From JAKFWI01 sp031398975 (GTDB taxonomy: Bacteria > Pseudomonadota > Alphaproteobacteria > Caulobacterales > Aquidulcibacteraceae), in the NCBI GenBank assembly GCA_031398975.1, contig JANNOI010000010.1, forward strand, positions 1-16,664: a DNA stretch of 16,664 bases. Direction: 5' to 3'. Below are positions 13,585 to 16,664 of this stretch, piece after piece; within the stretch, counting starts at the first letter, position 1, and every line of letters starts with the position of its first letter. A program made the translations under genes and the position numbers. Under the pieces are notes generated by a model that was not told the DNA's origin, searched no databases, and saw nothing but the letters and a program-made list of their open reading frames with translations.

Positions 13585-13878
13585 ATGGCGGGAACGATGT
13601 CGGCTGAGCGTGGCGGGATGGACATCAAGGATCAGCGCTCGACCTTTCAGGGGTTCCTGAAGGTGAGCGAATGGGCCGTCGTGCTGATCGCGATGGCGGT
13701 GGCGCTGCTGACGGCGGCGTTCGCGATGGGGCTGGGCTGGTGGGCCGGCGTGGGCGCGTTCGCGGGCGTGGGCGTCGGCGCGGGAATGATCCTGCGGATG
13801 GGCGGCGCGTGGTGGGCCACGCTCGCGGGGCTGATCTTGGTGCTGAGCATCGGCGGCCTGCTCGTGTCGCTTCTCTGA
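13585..13878 (+). CDS. aa3-type cytochrome c oxidase subunit IV-like membrane protein
   Basis: This is a 97-residue protein from ATG 13585, chosen because AAGGAG lies six bases upstream; ATG 13597 and ATG 13618 are internal alternatives. The conserved N-terminal signature MDIKDQRSTFQGFLKVSEW (12-30) fits the small alphaproteobacterial aa3-oxidase subunit IV family. The rest is about three hydrophobic helices (30-50, 51-70, 77-97). Family members in Rhodobacterales often have only one helix, so this is a longer form. In that family the subunit sits at the edge of the oxidase complex in the inner membrane and its role is not well defined. It lies 46 bp before pntAA, a pairing I recall as common in alphaproteobacteria, so an operon with pntAA is likely. 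Confidence 0.75.
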   Translation: MAGTMSAERGGMDIKDQRSTFQGFLKVSEWAVVLIAMAVALLTAAFAMGLGWWAGVGAFAGVGVGAGMILRMGGAWWATLAGLILVLSIGGLLVSLL

Positions 13879-13924
13879 GCGGCTTGCGGGCTAGAACGAA
13901 CGATCGGGCGGGAAGGGCTGAGAC

Positions 13925-15073
13925 GTGAAACTTGCAGTGCTGAAAGAGACGCGCCCGGGCGAGACGCGGGTCGCCGCGACCCCGGAAAGCGTGCGCAAGC
14001 TGATCGCCCTGGGCCATAGCGTGGCCGTGGAGCAGGGCGCGGGGGCGCCCGCCAGCGCGCCCGACGCGCTCTATGCCGACGCGGGCGCCGTGATCGCGGA
14101 GAGCGCCGGCGCGGCGATGGCCGGGGCCGATCTGGTGTTGAAAGTGCGCGCGCCGAGCGAGGCCGAGCGCGCGGGCTTTACGCCCGGCCAGGGCCTCGTC
14201 GGATTGCTGGAGCCCTACGGGGACCAGGCCGGCGCCCAGGCGTACGCCGCGCGCGGGATCGTGGCGCTGGCGATGGAATTCATTCCCCGCATCACCCGCG
14301 CGCAAAGCATGGACGCGCTGTCCTCGCAGTCGAACCTCGCCGGCTACCGCGCGGTGATCGAGGCCGCCCACCTTTATGGCCGCGGCTTTCCGATGATGAT
14401 GACGGCGGCGGGCACGGTGGCGGCGGCCAAGGTGTTCGTGATGGGGGCGGGGGTGGCCGGCTTGCAGGCGATCGCCACCGCCCGCCGGCTGGGCGCGATC
14501 GTCACCGCTACCGACGTCCGCCCGGCGGCGAAGGAGCAGGTGGCGTCCCTCGGGGCGAAATTCGTGGCGGTGGAGGATGAGGAGTTCCGCCAGGCCGAGA
14601 CCGCGGCCGGCTACGCCAAGCCCATGAGCGCCGCCTACCAGGCCAAACAGGCCGAGCTGACCGCCGCCCATATCGCCAAGCAGGACATCGTCATCACCAC
14701 CGCGCTGATCCCCGGGCGGCCCGCACCGGTGCTGGTGAGCGCGGCGGCGGCGGCTTCGATGAAACCGGGCTCGGTGATCGTGGATCTGGCGGCGGGCCAG
14801 GGGGGCAATTGCCCGTTGACCCGCGCGGAAGAGGTCGTGGAAGCCAATGGCGTGCGGATCGCGGGCTTCGCCAATCTGCCCACCCGCCTGCCGGGGGACG
14901 CCTCGTCGCTTTACGCCAAGAACCTGCTCGCCCTCCTGCCGCTGCTGACCGACAAGGCGACCAACGCCTTCGCCCCGGCCTGGGACGACGAGATCATCAA
15001 GGGCGCAGCGCTGACGCGCGGCGGAGCGGTGGTGCACGCGGCGTTCGCGCCGGCGCCCGCGCCTGCGGCCTGA
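13925..15073 (+). CDS. pntAA: NAD(P) transhydrogenase subunit alpha part 1 (NAD-binding)
   Basis: This is a 382-residue protein from GTG 13925, with GGAAGG upstream. It is the soluble domain I of proton-translocating transhydrogenase, which binds NAD(H) and exchanges hydride with NADP(H) on domain III using the proton gradient, mainly to make NADPH. Motifs seen are KETRPGETRVAATPESV (7-23), EFIPRITRAQSMDALSSQSN (118-137), the Rossmann turn GAGVAGLQAIATARRLGA (174-191), DVRP (197-200), QDIVITTALIPGRPAP (253-268) and QGGNCPLT (292-299). The length and lack of membrane helices fit the three-subunit alphaproteobacterial form (PntAA/PntAB/PntB). The membrane part (pntAB) and NADP-binding subunit (pntB) are not found downstream here; a glutathione S-transferase gene starts 13 bp after the stop codon. 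They may lie elsewhere in the genome. Confidence 0.95.
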   Translation: MKLAVLKETRPGETRVAATPESVRKLIALGHSVAVEQGAGAPASAPDALYADAGAVIAESAGAAMAGADLVLKVRAPSEAERAGFTPGQGLVGLLEPYGDQAGAQAYAARGIVALAMEFIPRITRAQSMDALSSQSNLAGYRAVIEAAHLYGRGFPMMMTAAGTVAAAKVFVMGAGVAGLQAIATARRLGAIVTATDVRPAAKEQVASLGAKFVAVEDEEFRQAETAAGYAKPMSAAYQAKQAELTAAHIAKQDIVITTALIPGRPAPVLVSAAAAASMKPGSVIVDLAAGQGGNCPLTRAEEVVEANGVRIAGFANLPTRLPGDASSLYAKNLLALLPLLTDKATNAFAPAWDDEIIKGAALTRGGAVVHAAFAPAPAPAA

Positions 15074-15086
15074 AGGCCCGCGGCCG

Positions 15087-15692
15087 ATGAAGCTCTATTA
15101 CACGCCCGCCTCCCCGTTCGCCCGCAAGGTGCGCGCCGCCGCGATCGAGCTTGGGCTCGAGCAGGACCTGACGCTCGAGATCGTGGACGGGCTGACGCCC
15201 TTCACCGCCCACCCCACCTTCGCCGCCGTCAACCCGCTGCTGAAAGTGCCAGCGCTCGCGCTAAGCGGGGAGGGGCTCTTGGTCGATTCGCCGGTGATCT
15301 GCGCCTACCTCCAGGAACGCGCCGGCGGGGAGGCGCTGATCCCCGCGGCGGGGCCCGCGCGCTGGCGGGCGCTGTCGCTGGAGGCGCTGGCGGACGGGAT
15401 CATGGATGCGGGCGTGTTGATCCGGCTGGAGGGCCTGCGGCCCGAGGCCGAGCGCTCCCCCGCCTGGGTGGCGGCGCAAAGCCGCAAGATCGACCAGACG
15501 CTGGACTGGCTGGAGGCCCATGCGGGCGCGGGCGCCCCGGCGTTCGACCTCGGCGCGCTAGCGGTCGTGTGCGCGGTGGAATGGCTCACGTTCCGCGGGA
15601 TCGTTGCGCCGCTCGCGGGGCGGGACCGGCTGGGCGCGTGGGTGGCGGAAGCCGGCGCGCGCCCCGCGCTCCTCGCCACCCGGCCCGGCTGA
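15087..15692 (+). CDS. Glutathione S-transferase family protein
   Basis: This is a 201-residue protein from ATG 15087; GAAGG, which overlaps the pntAA stop codon, serves as the ribosome site. The N-terminal thioredoxin-like domain shows MKLYYTPASPFARKVRAAAI (1-20) with a likely catalytic Ser9. It also shows NPLLKVPAL, with the cis-Pro55 that binds the glutathione backbone, and DSPVICAYL (67-75), the usual 'ES..I..YL' glutamyl-binding motif. The all-helical C-terminal domain (about 88-201) includes DLGALAVVCAVEWLTFR. The substrate is unknown; such cytosolic GSTs conjugate or reduce electrophiles with glutathione. Its tight spacing behind pntAA suggests one transcript, which could tie NADPH supply to glutathione-dependent detoxification. 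It is the last plus-strand gene before a strong terminator. Confidence 0.9.
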   Translation: MKLYYTPASPFARKVRAAAIELGLEQDLTLEIVDGLTPFTAHPTFAAVNPLLKVPALALSGEGLLVDSPVICAYLQERAGGEALIPAAGPARWRALSLEALADGIMDAGVLIRLEGLRPEAERSPAWVAAQSRKIDQTLDWLEAHAGAGAPAFDLGALAVVCAVEWLTFRGIVAPLAGRDRLGAWVAEAGARPALLATRPG

Positions 15693-15723
15693 GCCGCAAA
15701 ACCCCAAGTTTTCCCAAAAACAA

Positions 15724-15760
15724 AGCGGCGCGCCCAGGTCTGGACGCGCCGCTCGGTTTT
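15724..15760. terminator. Bidirectional Rho-independent terminator
   Basis: AGCGGCGCG (15724-15732) pairs perfectly with CGCGCCGCT (15745-15753), with an inner CCA/TGG stem. It is followed on the plus strand by CGGTTTT and on the minus strand by TTGTTTTTGGG. It lies between the convergent GST (ends 15692) and SH3b (ends 15775) genes and can serve both. Confidence 0.85.
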
Positions 15761-15774
15761 ATTGCTGCCGTTGC

Positions 15775-16440
15775 TTAGCGCGGCGGCGGCGGCGGGGGGC
15801 AGGGCGCGCCCGGGGGCGTGCCGGGGGGGCACGGCGGGCCGCCGGGGCCTGCGCCGGGGCCGGGGCGAGGCCCAGGTCCTGCAGCTGGGCCCGGACCCGG
15901 GTTTGGACCCGAACCATAGCCCGGCCCGCCGGGGCCGCCAGGGCCAGCGCCGGGGCCAGGACCAGGACCGCCCGGGCCGGGCGGGGGACCGCCGGGGCCG
16001 GGGCCGACGCCCGGGCCGGGGATGCCGCGCGGGCCGTAGCCGCGATAGCGGTCAGCATCCCGGTAAAAGCCGCGATTGCGGTAATTCTCGCCCCAATAGC
16101 CGTTCAGGTCCCAGGGCAGGATCGGCAGCGGCGCCCGGAACCGGGGATCGCCCAGACGCCCGCGCCGCCCATCGGCCAGGACCTCGAGGAAGCGGGCGCT
16201 GACCCAGCCGCGGCCCCCGCGGAACGCCACGTCGCACCATTCATAGCCGTCCACGCAGCCGCGCACATCGATGCGCGTGCCGCGGGGCAAGGAGCCTACG
16301 GCGGGAAACTGTGTGCCGGGGCCGGCGCGCACATTGACGCGCGCAACGGAGAAGCCCGGGGCGGCTTCCGCCACGCTCGGCGCGGCCGAGACCGTTGCAG
16401 TCGCGGCCAAGGCGGCCAGGACCCATAAAGTTTTGCGCAT
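15775..16440 (-). CDS. Secreted SH3b-domain protein with Gly/Pro-rich tail
   Basis: The start is ATG 16440-16438, with AAGGAGGA five bases upstream, giving 221 residues. The signal peptide is about 1-26 (VAEA/APG). A bacterial SH3 domain covers about 28-88: VARVNVRAGPGTQFPAVGSL, then RGCVDGYEWCDVAFRGGRGWV, with the Cys pair C62/C69 typical of alphaproteobacterial members. A linker with PWDLNGYWGENYRNRGFYR (109-127) follows, also seen in this group. The C-terminal 83 residues (139-221) are almost only Gly and Pro with some Ala, ending in PPPPPPR. SH3b domains usually bind peptidoglycan or peptides in the periplasm. The tail is probably disordered and may act as a spacer in the cell wall or bind another surface. 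A palindrome (CTTCGCGAAG, 16449-16458) overlaps the edge of the ribosome site. Confidence 0.85.
   Translation of the reverse strand: MRKTLWVLAALAATATVSAAPSVAEAAPGFSVARVNVRAGPGTQFPAVGSLPRGTRIDVRGCVDGYEWCDVAFRGGRGWVSARFLEVLADGRRGRLGDPRFRAPLPILPWDLNGYWGENYRNRGFYRDADRYRGYGPRGIPGPGVGPGPGGPPPGPGGPGPGPGAGPGGPGGPGYGSGPNPGPGPAAGPGPRPGPGAGPGGPPCPPGTPPGAPCPPPPPPR
15778..16026 (-). repeat. Low-complexity Gly/Pro-coding tract
   Basis: This 249-bp stretch codes for the Gly/Pro tail of the SH3b protein, with runs of GGC/GGG and CCC/CCG codons in irregular PG, GPG and GGP units. It has no fixed repeat period, but the composition makes slippage and length change likely. Confidence 0.8.
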
Positions 16441-16664
16441 GCTTCCTCCTTCGCGAAGTTTCGCCCTTCGCTCGCTCCAGGCATGATACGTCCCGAACCA
16501 CGCTCTGTTCCGTCTCCATGAAGCCAAGCACAGGTTTTGGCAATCAACCTTAAGGCGTTCCCGGAGCAAGGCGTCCTAAGAACAGCGTTGACGCTGGCGA
16601 GGCGACGCGCCTATCTGCGCCCGCGGCTGGGCGGGGCGCGATGGGACGCTGCGGGCCGTGGGGA

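Noticed and set aside
16588..16664. Open plus-strand frame from TTG 16588 running off the right edge
   Set aside because: Only about 25 residues, Arg-rich, with a poor ribosome site; not enough to call a gene start.
1..16664. CRISPR arrays, tRNAs, rRNAs, insertion sequences, phage or toxin-antitoxin genes
   Set aside because: None seen on reading the window. The regularly patterned stretches are domain repeats or low-complexity coding sequence.

Overview
The window looks like the chromosome of a very GC-rich alphaproteobacterium, probably from the Caulobacterales/Hyphomonadaceae/Rhodobacterales side of the class. The pointers are an aa3-type cytochrome oxidase subunit IV-like small protein directly before a split-type pntAA, an SH3b protein of the alphaproteobacterial kind, heavy G/C at third codon positions and frequent GTG/TTG starts. 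This placement is inferred from gene content and I could not test it. I see no rRNA, tRNA, insertion sequence, phage gene or CRISPR array.

Left part (1-8861). After the 3' end of a MoxR-type ATPase gene (+), three minus-strand genes form a probable operon: an OmpR-type response regulator, a sensor histidine kinase, and an EF-hand lipoprotein. Across a 158-bp divergent intergenic region, a plus-strand series starts: a secreted protein with four EF-hand loops, a TolC-family outer membrane protein carrying an extra DxDxDG loop, then a four-gene archaic (Csu/sigma-type) chaperone-usher pilus set (major pilin, chaperone, usher, putative tip pilin). Gaps between genes are about 50 bp or negative, with no convincing internal terminator, so EF-hand, TolC and pilus genes may be one transcript. 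The arrangement suggests, as a hypothesis, that a calcium- or cation-responsive two-component system controls surface adhesion or export.

Middle part (8862-13440). This is a cell-envelope polysaccharide region: galU (UDP-glucose supply), a convergent small basic membrane protein, a PPP-family metallophosphatase, a Wza/HfsD-like polysaccharide export protein with a duplicated SLBB domain, and on the minus strand a multi-pass membrane protein that could be a divergent O-antigen ligase/polymerase-type protein.

Right part (13441-16664). A three-helix cytochrome oxidase subunit IV-like protein, pntAA (proton-translocating transhydrogenase, NAD-binding subunit) and a glutathione S-transferase run on the plus strand. 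A strong bidirectional terminator separates them from a convergent secreted SH3b protein with a long Gly/Pro-rich tail. pntAB and pntB, which normally follow pntAA, are not in the window. The last ~220 bases hold only the leader of the SH3b gene and no gene I can support.

The points most worth a second look are the two-component/EF-hand/TolC/pilus module, the donor-strand-less pilin, the usher with no visible signal peptide, the calcium-type loop inside TolC, the tandem SLBB duplication, and the pntAA gene without its partners.
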